Source: Prolixibacter sp. NT017
GTDB lineage: Bacteria > Bacteroidota > Bacteroidia > Bacteroidales > Prolixibacteraceae
Assembly: GCF_009617875.1 (NCBI RefSeq)
Contig: NZ_BLAV01000001.1
Span: 2,356,001-2,420,000, forward strand
Length of the DNA: 64,000 bases
Reading direction: 5' to 3'
Shown here: in pieces, positions 1-9,703 of the stretch
How the letters are laid out: each line of letters begins with the position of its first letter
Numbering within the stretch: position 1 is the stretch's first letter
Notes under the pieces: model-generated
Seen by the model: only the letters and a program-made list of their open reading frames with translations
Told to the model about the DNA's origin: nothing
Databases searched by the model: none
Made by a program: the position numbers and the translations under genes

Positions 1-531
1 ATTATACTCTTTGATATAAGCCACCTTGCTACTATCAGGAGAAATAATTGGATCAGCCTTAAACTCACCATCGGTATTCCCCCAGTAACGAGATTCCGGA
101 GTCTCAACTTTTCCTGTTTTCTTCAGCATATAATCGTCCAAATTGTACTCCCAGGTATAGCCATCCAGATGGAAAGAAACAGATTTGCCGGCATCATCAA
201 ACTTCAGCCTTCTGAGATCCAACGAATCCGGGTGATGAGACTTATCAGAAAGCTCATTGATTTTCTCGCAAAGTTGGGCACGATCGAAAGCCGGAGACAC
301 TTCTGCATGTTCAGCATCGACCCGTTTATATTCGATTCCGTTTTTAGTTCTTACCCGGTACCAATAGACGTTCGATTTGCCTATCCACCCTCCATCAGTT
401 GGTGAATTGTAGACCATATGAGCAAATTCCCGAACAGAATCAGCACGTGCATAATCGGCCTTTGTTACCTGAGCTTTTGCAGGCACGAGAGATAAAAAGC
501 CGAGTAGAATAGCAAGCAGTAAATATTTCAT
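1..531 (-). CDS. S9 family peptidase (DPP IV-like), N-terminal part, runs off the window
   Basis: The gene starts with ATG at 531-529 and stays open to base 1, giving 177 residues without a stop. It begins with a short hydrophobic signal peptide (MKYLLLAILLGFLSLVPAKA, cut after AKA). What follows resembles the N-terminal beta-propeller of dipeptidyl peptidase IV/S9B enzymes: a WYR segment, then WEYNLDDY, then an SPDSSKVAYIK blade near the left edge. Such enzymes remove X-Pro dipeptides in the periplasm. The catalytic alpha/beta-hydrolase domain lies outside the window, so activity cannot be judged. It begins 43 bases after the GH27 stop on the same strand and could be read through from the PUL, but nothing ties it to glycan use. 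Confidence 0.75.
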   Translation of the reverse strand, partial: MKYLLLAILLGFLSLVPAKAQVTKADYARADSVREFAHMVYNSPTDGGWIGKSNVYWYRVRTKNGIEYKRVDAEHAEVSPAFDRAQLCEKINELSDKSHHPDSLDLRRLKFDDAGKSVSFHLDGYTWEYNLDDYMLKKTGKVETPESRYWGNTDGEFKADPIISPDSSKVAYIKEYN

Positions 532-574
532 TATATTTTCATTTAATCGTTTGTTTATCATCCGAATAAGTAAC

Positions 575-1798
575 TTATTTTTTCATTAGAGAAAGACGCA
601 CCATTAGTACCCCATGGGCAGGAATCTCTCTTTTTAGCCGCTGGTTGGTTTGCCCAATTGTCTTGTGCTCCCAAAGGTCATAGACGCCATATACACGCTG
701 ATGTAAATCTACGTCCCGCACAAAGTACATGGTCTGCTTTGTCCAGTCGTAATTGAGTTTCCAGGGCTGGTTAGTCCGGTTGAGAAAACAAACAGCAATC
801 TCTCCGTTGCTAAGCGGCTTAGCCCATATCTCATATTCACCCAAATCCATAAACTTGCGGGCTTGTTCGCCTTTCGAATCCTGATCGACAGCAATAACAT
901 CGGAATTGGTCAGTATTTCCCGCGTCTGTTTATCCATCTTTGTCAAATCGTTACCAGCCATCAACGGAGCTGCCAACATGGCCCACATGGAAAAATGCGT
1001 TTTGTATTCATCGTAAGTCATTCCTCCATTCCCGACCTCCAGCATATCAGGATCATTCCAGTGCCCAGGGCCGGCATACCGCCACAAGTCTGCCTGTTTA
1101 TCGATGATATCGAGCACGCCCAGGCCTCCCCAGTCGAAGGTACAGTGGTAACAATCACGTATATCAGCTGTTGTACGCCAAAGATTTCCTATTCCTTCTC
1201 CCCATTTCCAGGGTTTACCTTCGCCCCATTCGCAAATGGAAAAAACGATGGACCTTCCCGATGCCTTCAGCGCATCACTCATTGTTTTATAGGCAGCTTT
1301 CGGATCCTGACCGTCATTCGAACACCAGTCGTATTTCAGATAGTCCACCCCCCAAACAGCATACTGACGAGCATCCTGAAACTGATAACCGCGGCTACCA
1401 GGACGCCCCTGGCAGGTCAAAGATCCCGCACAGGAATAAATTCCGAACTTCAATCCCTTCATGTGAATGTAATCAGCCAGCGCTTTCATCCCGGACGGGA
1501 AACGCTTCGGGTCGGGAATGATGTTTCCCGCACTGTCACGGCCTACCTGCCAGCAATCGTCAATAACGATGTACTGATAACCGGCATCCCGCATGCCTGT
1601 CTAAACCATTGCATCAGCCATCTCCATGATCAGATTTTCACTGACATTGCATCCGAATTTATTCCAACTGTTCCATCCCATAGGTGGAGTAAGTGCCAGC
1701 TTTCCGGGTTGTGAATCCTGGGCATGAACCGATGAGACAATTGCCAGTATCAATACCAAAGCGTATATCAAACCTGAGTTAAGATTGTTCTTTTTCAT
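575..1798 (-). pseudogene. GH27 alpha-galactosidase interrupted by an in-frame amber codon
   Basis: The frame running from ATG 1798 to the stop at 575 encodes a secreted GH27 enzyme of about 407 codons, which hydrolyses terminal alpha-galactose. A signal peptide (residues 1-26, ending VHAQ) precedes the family start [14 protein letters not shown]. Codon 66 (1603-1601) is TAG, between ADAMV and TGMRDAGYQY, where the family is continuous. Beyond it the frame is intact: the nucleophile Asp of YLKYDWC is about residue 157, the acid/base Asp of WRTTADIRD about 212, and a C-terminal beta domain follows. Only one base is abnormal, so this is either a very recent nonsense mutation or a sequence error. 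It lies 23 bases after the DUF5695-like gene as the last clear enzyme of locus A. Confidence 0.85.
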
Positions 1799-1821
1799 TG
1801 TTCCATATTTATTCCATCCGT

Positions 1822-4542
1822 TTACAGACTAATTTCCAGTGGGTTATTTTTTAATGGAATAACATAAGCTCCCCGACTGTTTTTGTTGAATCTCCCCACA
1901 TTACGCCTTTCTCCATTCGAACCTTCAACGCGTAAAAATGCTTTTGGAGTGAAGCCATTGGCAGCATCCAGTTCTGCTTTAACGGTTCCGGTTTTGACGT
2001 TGTAGCTTACGCTACGGAAGGTTCCCGCATCAAGCGTCAACCACAGCTTTGCTGGAGCAATAAAAATTCGGGATTTCGCTGCTGTTGTAATTTCGGTTGT
2101 GATCCAGTCGTCTTTTTTCTCCAGATTTCCGCCGAAGGCAAGCCATCCAAATTTTTGATCGTTGACAATATAGGTTCCTGTATTCACGGCATATCCGAAA
2201 AATCCAGAACCGTAATCACCGGAAAGCCCGTCATTCTTCAAAGTTGAAGGATATGAGTGGAAAGCGCAGGGAGCAAATCCCTCTTGTGTAATATTAGAAA
2301 TTCCTCCCATCAAACCGCCATAGCCAACGCGCAGGAGGTATAAGTTGTCAGGTTCTTTCCGGTACTCATGCAACACGGGAATCGCGTTCAATTCGGAACC
2401 ATAATGGTGAATCATTCGCTCAATGCGTTGTAGTTTTCCCGCGTAAAGAAAATCCCAGTAACGACGCGCATTACCGTTGTACGCCCAATGCGGAATCGTA
2501 GGCATATAGGCCAGAATGGCGTCGATGGTCACCACGGCCTTCTTTGTAAAACCAAAATAACTGGACCACATATATACCTCTTCCTGCCCGGTCGAATCCC
2601 ATGGCATCTCACTACCGAAAGGATATTGCAACGAATCCCAGTGTACCGCGCGGGCTTTCATCACCTTTTCCAACTCACCTGCCTCAGACATCATTCCTTC
2701 AGCCTTCAGGTCATGCAACACTAGTAAAAACACCGTTCCTTCCATTTGGCCGAACTGTGCATAGTAGGGAGCCTGTTCCACCATCGCCATCGCGGTATGA
2801 AATGCATGCTCCAGATACCAGTTCCAGCTTCTCTGCGTTACCAGCCCCTGATAATTTCGGGCCAACCGATACATGCCCCAATAAGCAGCAGTGACATGAG
2901 GATAATTATACGACCGTCCTACCGACTCCGCTTCTTTCTTCGGCCAGGCAGCCCAGGTTGTGTAGTTAATCGTATCACTGTACGTTCCGGCGGGCGTGGA
3001 ATCGGGCTGGTAATAGAACATGCTTTTTCGTACTCCATACTTGTGTTTTTCTTGACTATATTGAATTCCTCCCCATATGGTATGATCTACGAAATTCTCC
3101 AGCCTGGCAATCTGCTGAGGATCGGGCTCCACCAGCTGCTTCATGATGGCATTCAGCCAGCTTCCCGCTCCGCCCTCATCGCTGAGGCCGGCAATCCAGG
3201 CCCGGCTGTTTTGCGTTACCTGATGATGCGCTTCATTATCATAGCTTATAACGGAAGGACTTCGGCCAAACAGGTCATCTTTATTTTCGTACCATTGTTT
3301 CGTCATCAAAAAATGGCCGTTATTAGCCACCAGCTCAGATTCCGGTTGAATAACCTTATAATTAATGGTCTGCCGGGTTCCGTTATCATACGTCAACGTC
3401 AACCGGGCTCTCCCCCATTTTCTTCCCTGAACGCTGTATTTCTTCCAACCGGCGTAAGTTGTAGACACATATCTCACCTCCAATGCATTGGCTGGCTCCA
3501 CATTAATTTCTTGCACCTTTGCATTCGCTTTAAGGAACAATTCGGCCTTCACATCCTCCGGAATGACATAACCGGGAATCCCAACGGCTACCGGACGTTG
3601 ATAGTGCTGCAAAGCATCTTCTATATGTTCAATCGATTTTGCCAGGACAAACTCTACTCCGACACTATACGATTCACCGGGTTTCAAAACTTTTGATGTA
3701 GGATGATTCCACTGCTTAGCATTCTTCCATTCTTTTTCAGCATAAGCCTTGCTATGAATTGTCCATTCATAAAACCCCTCAAAGGTTGTTCCCCGGGGCG
3801 TCGGGTCATCCAATAAGGGACGATAGGCCTCAAACGGCGACTTCTTCCACGGTAAAACCAGCAATACCGGCCCTTTGCCATTGAGACGGGTGACCTGAAG
3901 ATATCCGGCATCCTCTCCGATATAGGGATCGTAGAAGACATTTTCGGCATGAGCCTGCTCCAATGTTTTCTTTGTCAAATCATTATTAAAAATCATGGGT
4001 AATCCGAGCGCTCCGATTTCGATAGCTCTGTCTGTTTTGTTCTTCAAGTCGAACCGAAGCAACAGGTGGTCACCTTTCTTTTCCCACAGACGATCAACGG
4101 TTAGCGGGAAATCGGCCGGAAAGCTCTTTTTCAAATCGGCTGCAGCCAATATATTTTTATCCGAAGTAGTGAATGCCTCAACCGGCTTTCTTCTCGACGC
4201 TGACGAATACGTGTTCCACGTTGCTGAGCTATCTGATTTTACCCGCAATGTAATATCTCCCAAATGATAAAAACCATCGCCGTTTCTTGATTTCAGTCGA
4301 TCGTGCGGAGTGAAGTCAAAACCTTCTGCTCCTGCTGACTTCAATTCTGAAATCGTTTGAGAAGACTTGACCAACTCAAAATTAATTGTGGGCGTTGTAT
4401 ACTCGAGAAATCCGTCTTTCAAACCTAATGTACCGGCTTTTTCCTTTTCTTTCTTCGCCTGAGAGCATCCTATTGCCAGAAGCGAAAAAAGCGCCACCCC
4501 CTGAGCTATTAATAACATCCTGTTGATTCGTGGTTTAATCAT
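1822..4542 (-). CDS. Large DUF5695-like lipoprotein, probable glycan-active enzyme
   Basis: This is a 906-residue protein with a lipoprotein signal (LLAIGC, Cys at about 26), so it is probably anchored in the outer membrane or on the cell surface. The start of the mature part ([19 protein letters not shown]) and the length resemble DUF5695 proteins found in Bacteroidota PULs. I am not certain of the family and know no catalytic residues for it. The N-terminal ~330 residues look beta-rich. The second half carries repeated Trp/Tyr-rich helical segments ([32 protein letters not shown]), as expected for an (alpha/alpha) toroid, the fold of many polysaccharide lyases and hydrolases. It sits 19 bases after GH43 and 23 before GH27, so it is co-transcribed and likely acts on the same substrate. 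Confidence 0.7.
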   Translation of the reverse strand: MIKPRINRMLLIAQGVALFSLLAIGCSQAKKEKEKAGTLGLKDGFLEYTTPTINFELVKSSQTISELKSAGAEGFDFTPHDRLKSRNGDGFYHLGDITLRVKSDSSATWNTYSSASRRKPVEAFTTSDKNILAAADLKKSFPADFPLTVDRLWEKKGDHLLLRFDLKNKTDRAIEIGALGLPMIFNNDLTKKTLEQAHAENVFYDPYIGEDAGYLQVTRLNGKGPVLLVLPWKKSPFEAYRPLLDDPTPRGTTFEGFYEWTIHSKAYAEKEWKNAKQWNHPTSKVLKPGESYSVGVEFVLAKSIEHIEDALQHYQRPVAVGIPGYVIPEDVKAELFLKANAKVQEINVEPANALEVRYVSTTYAGWKKYSVQGRKWGRARLTLTYDNGTRQTINYKVIQPESELVANNGHFLMTKQWYENKDDLFGRSPSVISYDNEAHHQVTQNSRAWIAGLSDEGGAGSWLNAIMKQLVEPDPQQIARLENFVDHTIWGGIQYSQEKHKYGVRKSMFYYQPDSTPAGTYSDTINYTTWAAWPKKEAESVGRSYNYPHVTAAYWGMYRLARNYQGLVTQRSWNWYLEHAFHTAMAMVEQAPYYAQFGQMEGTVFLLVLHDLKAEGMMSEAGELEKVMKARAVHWDSLQYPFGSEMPWDSTGQEEVYMWSSYFGFTKKAVVTIDAILAYMPTIPHWAYNGNARRYWDFLYAGKLQRIERMIHHYGSELNAIPVLHEYRKEPDNLYLLRVGYGGLMGGISNITQEGFAPCAFHSYPSTLKNDGLSGDYGSGFFGYAVNTGTYIVNDQKFGWLAFGGNLEKKDDWITTEITTAAKSRIFIAPAKLWLTLDAGTFRSVSYNVKTGTVKAELDAANGFTPKAFLRVEGSNGERRNVGRFNKNSRGAYVIPLKNNPLEISL

Positions 4543-4561
4543 GTCGTTTGCTTTACTATGG

Positions 4562-6754
4562 TTAAATATTATTGTCTTCTGCCTCCGAAAAACGAGTCTT
4601 CACACCGCCAGGTCTCGATTCCTCCATCAATGCGCCAATTTCTTTAGGCGTAAAATACTGGTCGTACAACCGAATGTTGGTCATTGCACCGGTAAAATTT
4701 TCAACGGGATCTCCGGATGCACCAATCAGAATCTTGCTGCTCCGGACAAACAGTGAGATCGGTTGCTGATTATTCAGCTTTCCGTCCACATATTCATACT
4801 CGCACATTCCGTCGAAAGTCAATACCAAATTGTGCCATTTTCCCCGGGCCGGAACTGAATCAAACGGCAAATCCACAGCTCCGTCACCATGAGCCGCAGC
4901 ACCACAAGAACCTTTTCCATACATCAAAGCAGCATATGACGCCTGTAACATATTGCGGCGCGAGGTCCAGGTTAAAAGGCATTCTCCAAAACCGATGTCT
5001 GGACTATTCATCCAAACAGAGGCCGTAAAAGGTGCATTCCAATTCAAACTCTCAGGAGCCTCGCGGGAAAGAGTAAACCAGCTTTCCCCGTCCAGGAAAA
5101 AAGCCTTAACTCCATCAATATTCCGAACCTCAGGTTGGCCGACACATTCAAATCGACCGGACAGAGTTCCCTTATTTTTGATTGGGGACTTAAGTACACC
5201 TCGCTTTTCCCCGTTTGCACTAAGATTTACCAGCAACTCACCTTTGCCGACAACTCCAGGTCCTTCTTTGCTCTCCGCATTTTGACAAGGCGGCACAGCA
5301 AAAAGATGATCGTATACTTTTATATTCCAAATGGCAGCATACATTCCTGTTTTTTCTGTTCCCGTCACAGTCATCCTGATATAACGGGCATTTTCATCAT
5401 TGTCATCAATCATCGGTGAACCGCTTTGTCGGTTGTCGGTCCGGTCTGCAAAGACCTTCCACTCCATACTGTCTGAAGAAACCTCAAGCCTATACTGATA
5501 GTAGTAGGTAGGATATTCAAACTGTGTCATAACTCGTTTGACCTGCTTCTCACGTCCTAAATCAATGACCAGCGATTGAGGCAATTTCCCGTTACCAGCT
5601 TTCCATATTGTTCCATTATTGTCATCGATAGCATATTGGGGACGGAAAGAGTAATCAACTCCCCCGGGCATGTATCGTGTAGGGCGGGAGACCAAATGAC
5701 AAAAAGAGGACGCTGAAGCACGAGCTCCCTTAGCCAAATTGGCAAAAGGAACTTGATTTTTTCCCAAATAACCAACTCCGCCAGAAGTAGGTATTACTTT
5801 TGCTATTCTATGGGTGCCAGTGAAATTCAATTTGTCAGCGCACACCTGCCGAAACTCTCCACCGGTGCTGTGAGGGTTATCGTGCCGATGATAGACAATA
5901 TAATAGTGTCCGTTCTCCTTTAATACGGAATGATGTCCTGGTCCGTCAACCATCTTCTTTTCATTTGTGGACAAGATCGGATTATTCTGACCATAGATAT
6001 AGGGTCCGTGAGGGTGACGGGCCCATGCATAATGAACAGCATAACTGCTCAAACGACAATCGCCGGAAGAATACATCAGAAACCAGATACTATCACGCTT
6101 CAACGGGCACGCCGCTTCAAATGCGTGGGGAATTTGCTTCATTGGTATATAGCCCGCAGAGCAGACTGAATCCATCGTAGTGGCATCAATGTCAGCCCAG
6201 CCCATGCCACCAAATGAACTACACCAGGTTCCGAAAAAGGCAGAAATACTTCCATTTTCATTTCTCAGAAACTGAGCATCCAGTGCCGGCAGATTCTTTA
6301 AGCCCGTACCAATCGGAATAACCGGTTTGCCATGGTTGACCGGTTTCCATGGTCCAACGGGCAAATCCGACACATAGCCGTAAATATTACAGCCGAGTTG
6401 ACAGTTTCCCATAAAATAATAGTACCGTCCGTCCTTCGCCTTTACCACATCCGGCGCCCAACAGTTTGTCAGTCCTTTCGGCAGCCGAATATCCATCTCA
6501 TAGTTGTACCAGTTGACAAAGTCTTTACTAATCCAAACCTGGGGTTCTCCTGAAGCAAGTTTGATACCATCAGTGGTGGCATAGATATAATACGTATCTC
6601 CGAACTTCTTCACTGTCGGATCGGCAAAATAACCGGGGAGCAACGGATTGCCTGTGTCGGTAGTAATCCCCTTACTCCAAGAAACTGGCTCAGTCCCACC
6701 AGAAATGAGAAAGAAAATGGCAACCAATTCTATGTAAAGGATAGCACTTTTCAT
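4562..6754 (-). CDS. GH43 glycosidase with F5/8C and LamG-like C-terminal domains
   Basis: GH43 enzymes include arabinofuranosidases, xylosidases and galactosidases. I chose the ATG at 6754 because it starts a signal peptide (MKSAILYIELVAIFFLISGG); the frame is open to an earlier ATG at 6841, but that would add 29 unlikely residues. Counting from 6754, the catalytic triad fits: base Asp45 in YFADPTV, pKa modulator Asp159 in ALDAQF, acid Glu213 in HAFEAACPL. After the five-bladed propeller comes a discoidin/F5-8C carbohydrate-binding domain (about 355-495, ending YIRMTVTG..NIKVYD). A LamG/concanavalin-like domain follows to the C-terminus. The exact GH43 subfamily and substrate are not clear from reading. 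It lies between GH127 and the DUF5695-like gene. Confidence 0.9.
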   Translation of the reverse strand: MKSAILYIELVAIFFLISGGTEPVSWSKGITTDTGNPLLPGYFADPTVKKFGDTYYIYATTDGIKLASGEPQVWISKDFVNWYNYEMDIRLPKGLTNCWAPDVVKAKDGRYYYFMGNCQLGCNIYGYVSDLPVGPWKPVNHGKPVIPIGTGLKNLPALDAQFLRNENGSISAFFGTWCSSFGGMGWADIDATTMDSVCSAGYIPMKQIPHAFEAACPLKRDSIWFLMYSSGDCRLSSYAVHYAWARHPHGPYIYGQNNPILSTNEKKMVDGPGHHSVLKENGHYYIVYHRHDNPHSTGGEFRQVCADKLNFTGTHRIAKVIPTSGGVGYLGKNQVPFANLAKGARASASSFCHLVSRPTRYMPGGVDYSFRPQYAIDDNNGTIWKAGNGKLPQSLVIDLGREKQVKRVMTQFEYPTYYYQYRLEVSSDSMEWKVFADRTDNRQSGSPMIDDNDENARYIRMTVTGTEKTGMYAAIWNIKVYDHLFAVPPCQNAESKEGPGVVGKGELLVNLSANGEKRGVLKSPIKNKGTLSGRFECVGQPEVRNIDGVKAFFLDGESWFTLSREAPESLNWNAPFTASVWMNSPDIGFGECLLTWTSRRNMLQASYAALMYGKGSCGAAAHGDGAVDLPFDSVPARGKWHNLVLTFDGMCEYEYVDGKLNNQQPISLFVRSSKILIGASGDPVENFTGAMTNIRLYDQYFTPKEIGALMEESRPGGVKTRFSEAEDNNI

Positions 6755-6914
6755 TACTTTATTTGGTAGTTGACTAATCTTCGCCGAAAAGCATATTGAT
6801 GTTCGGTATTCATCCCTAATTACTGGTAAATTCAAAATCATGATGAGTAATCACCTGGATTACCCACCATGATTGGATAAATAAATTTGAGGTATTTGAT
6901 TTATGGATAAATCA

Positions 6915-9284
6915 TTACTCCATTCTCACAGTTCGCACTCCATAAACCGGACCCGCCTGCTGTTTAGGATGGGCCTGTAGCATAACTTCCACCGACTTTT
7001 TCCCTTTCGTCAGTTCCTCGGGAATATCATACGGTATGTCATAAAATTGGCTCTTCTTATATTTATTCAAATCGACAGTCGCAATTTTTTCATTGTTAAC
7101 GAGAATATCGAAATGGCGGGAACGATTATCCATACCCCAGTAGGTCAGAACAATCTGATTGGGAAGCTTATCATCTACTTTCATGGTAAAGCGCATGTTA
7201 CCGCCACTATGAGCAAGACGGAATTTACGAGTATGATTCTCTCCCGTAAAAATATGCTCGCCGGAGAAATGATGATCGCGTTCCGGCTGCATCTCTCCTA
7301 CCCGGAATAAGTCTATTGTCCGCTCATCCAATTCGCGCGCATGACGTTCCTGCTGTTTATATATTTTCTTTTGCTTTTCCCACTCCGAAGGAGAAAACAC
7401 ATCCCAGTAAACGCTGTAATAATCATTGGTAAAATCGTACAGCGGCTTAAATGTCACATCGTGAGGCTCCCCAGTTCCTGTACTGACAAAAGTGAGGTCA
7501 TTGATGTCCTTTGGCTTTATCCATTGTGCCGGGGACTCATTTCCCGATAGGAACACGGGAGTTCCATCGGTTGGATTGGGCTCATTCTTTCCCAGGTCAC
7601 CTGCCAAAAGGATGGGACCATAGAAAAAAGCTTCCCGTTTCGGGTTATCCGGAAGTGACATCGCATGAATTCCCATTGGATAGGTTACCGTTATTTGATC
7701 GTTGTTTTTCCAGTTTCGGGTAATCGTTATATATCCGTCTTTGTCAACTACCGGATTTTTCAGTGTTCGATGATTAACTTTCACGGTATATTGACCTTTC
7801 ACCCAATACGGTTTTCTTATCCTTAGCGGAAAATTCTGTTTCTTCTTCGTCTGTATTGTCAATGAAAACTGGTCGGAATAGGGAAAGCGTGTATTCAACG
7901 TGATCCGGGCATCTTTCTCTTTCCAGTTAAGAACTGACGGAATAAACAAATTGACAAACAGACTCCCATCGGAACCATGGCTGTAGATCGCGCCTTCATA
8001 CTTAACGTGATTCTCCATACTGGTACCCACACAGCAGGTAAACGTGTTGAATTCATCACTAAATTCCTTTTTGGTTCCCATCCTCAACGGAGTGAAGTAA
8101 CAAGTCATGCCATCTTTCCTGTTTTGCGAAGAAAGGATATGATTATACAGGGCTCGTTCGTAATAGTCCATGTACCTTGCGGTCGGTCGAAGGGAGAACA
8201 GGTGCCGGGTTAATTTCAACATATTGTATGTCGAACAAGTTTCCATGGTATTATCAGTCAACGGTAGTACATCATCCGGACCGAAATATTCATAATTTCC
8301 ATTTCCTCCCGGAGCATAGGTGTGGTGATGTACAACCATATTCCAGAAAAAACCAGCTGCGATGCTATCTTTTTTGTCTCCGGTCAACTCGTAACGTCGA
8401 ATAGAACCAATTACTTTGGGGATATTGGTGTTGGAGTGTTTCCCTGGGATGACATTCACTTTCGCCTCAAGGGAATCCAGCACAAAATTGTCATGAAATT
8501 TGTATGAAAGATCCAGATACTCTTTTTTTCCTGTTAAGGCATAAAGATTAACCAGCGCCTCGCTCATTCCGCCGTACTCGCACCGCAACATTTTCTGACG
8601 CTCTGCTTCTGTCAGTCCTCTCAACACCCGGTGAGTCCAGTCTGCTATTTTCTCGTCCACATCCATTGCCTGCTGATTGCCACAATAGATATAGGCATCC
8701 ATCAATCCGGCCATTATTTTATGGAGTGTATACCAAGGTGCCCAGGCTCCGTTTAAATCGAAGCCACCGGTTTTGATTTCGCCCAGCGCAACCTTGTAGA
8801 ATACCATGTCCTCATTTGGAACAGCTCCAACATAGCCGGTTCCGCGAGCTCTCTGGCAAGCCGCTAACTCCCTGACGATATAATTTACCCGATTCAGGAA
8901 CACCGAATCTTTCGAAAGGGCGTAATACATGGAACATGCCGACAGATAATGTCCCAGTGAATGACCAGCCAATCCGGCATCTTCCCAACCACCATATTTT
9001 TCCGCTTTGGGCTTCAAGCCTGCATGTGTCCTGAACTGAGATAAAAAGCGGTCCGGATCCAGTTCCTTCAGATAGGCTACATCTGCTTTCATGGCATCCA
9101 TGAAAATACTCTCTTTGAGCTGTACATCTCTCAAATCAAACGCATAAGCCTTGATTTCTACCTCCGGCTTTATTTTCATCACATTCCCGTCATTCCCCTC
9201 AGGAACATAGGTTTGTGTATATCCCGGGCTAGTCAATGCCAGGATAAATCCCAGAACGACATACAGACTTAGTCTTTGCTTCAT
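6915..9284 (-). CDS. GH127 beta-L-arabinofuranosidase-like glycosidase
   Basis: The protein (789 residues from the ATG at 9284, which begins the signal peptide MKQRLSLYVVLGFILALTSP) is a full-length DUF1680/GH127 enzyme. The family releases beta-L-arabinofuranose using a zinc-bound cysteine nucleophile. The metal ligands are visible: Glu348 and Cys350 in TMETCSTYN, and the Cys417-Cys418 pair in FTCCVGTSMEN. The (alpha/alpha)6 barrel is marked by YGGWEDAGLAGHSLGHYLSA near 97-116. A beta-sandwich tail follows, ending in GPVYGVRTVRME. An upstream in-frame ATG at 9323 is less likely. Related family members act on other sugars, so arabinose specificity is inferred. The gene starts 419 bases after susD, unlike the tight spacing of the genes behind it. 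Confidence 0.9.
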   Translation of the reverse strand: MKQRLSLYVVLGFILALTSPGYTQTYVPEGNDGNVMKIKPEVEIKAYAFDLRDVQLKESIFMDAMKADVAYLKELDPDRFLSQFRTHAGLKPKAEKYGGWEDAGLAGHSLGHYLSACSMYYALSKDSVFLNRVNYIVRELAACQRARGTGYVGAVPNEDMVFYKVALGEIKTGGFDLNGAWAPWYTLHKIMAGLMDAYIYCGNQQAMDVDEKIADWTHRVLRGLTEAERQKMLRCEYGGMSEALVNLYALTGKKEYLDLSYKFHDNFVLDSLEAKVNVIPGKHSNTNIPKVIGSIRRYELTGDKKDSIAAGFFWNMVVHHHTYAPGGNGNYEYFGPDDVLPLTDNTMETCSTYNMLKLTRHLFSLRPTARYMDYYERALYNHILSSQNRKDGMTCYFTPLRMGTKKEFSDEFNTFTCCVGTSMENHVKYEGAIYSHGSDGSLFVNLFIPSVLNWKEKDARITLNTRFPYSDQFSLTIQTKKKQNFPLRIRKPYWVKGQYTVKVNHRTLKNPVVDKDGYITITRNWKNNDQITVTYPMGIHAMSLPDNPKREAFFYGPILLAGDLGKNEPNPTDGTPVFLSGNESPAQWIKPKDINDLTFVSTGTGEPHDVTFKPLYDFTNDYYSVYWDVFSPSEWEKQKKIYKQQERHARELDERTIDLFRVGEMQPERDHHFSGEHIFTGENHTRKFRLAHSGGNMRFTMKVDDKLPNQIVLTYWGMDNRSRHFDILVNNEKIATVDLNKYKKSQFYDIPYDIPEELTKGKKSVEVMLQAHPKQQAGPVYGVRTVRME

Positions 9285-9703
9285 TATGCTACAGATTTTT
9301 AGTTGCTGATTCAGCCAACCCATCTGAATAAATCAGGTGAGTTGGATCATCAAAGTAAGTAATGACGGGATATGCCTTGTGCTCCCGTTCTTCTTGAAAA
9401 TTGTTATAAACCTAAAAATTACTCTTACTTAAGAGGTACCCGTCAAAACAATTAATAATCATCCGCTTATAATACAATAAGCTTCGATTGGACAGTTAAA
9501 ACAGAGAAAAGACCTGGCCCGGAAAGAACTAAAACAAACGATTAAACGCTATTGAGTTTTTAGCTTAACATGATTGATGCTATTCCTAAAATAATATGGG
9601 CTGATACTTATGAAAAGTACTATTTAATACACAGAATTCCGGTACCAGGTCAATTTCATCTGCTCTAATCATCCAACCTATAAAAACATCCAACGAATTT
9701 CTT
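9285..9703. other. Intergenic gap between susD and GH127, possible attenuation region
   Basis: These 419 bases hold no gene I can support. The gap is much longer than the others in this operon. The only notable structure is a short hairpin at 9422-9435 which, on the minus strand, is followed by a T-rich run. Such gaps often separate highly expressed susCD from less expressed enzyme genes. Confidence 0.5.
9412..9435 (-). terminator. Weak candidate terminator/attenuator after susD
   Basis: On the minus strand CTCTT and AAGAG (5 bp) flank a 4-nt loop and are followed by TAATTTTTA. The stem is short and AT-rich, so at most it would give partial termination between susD and GH127. Confidence 0.3.

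Noticed and set aside
1601..1603. Amber codon read as pyrrolysine or by programmed read-through
   Set aside because: No pyrrolysine genes are visible, GH27 has no special residue here, and Bacteroidota are not known to recode TAG.
863..1714. Long plus-strand open frame opposite the GH27 gene
   Set aside because: It is the antisense of a clear GH27 sequence and shows no protein family features.
2746..3696. 316-codon plus-strand open frame opposite the DUF5695-like gene
   Set aside because: The minus-strand gene has a lipobox, operon spacing and full length; the plus-strand frame is its shadow.
6755..6841. N-terminal extension of the GH43 protein
   Set aside because: The later ATG begins the signal peptide; the extra residues would hide it.
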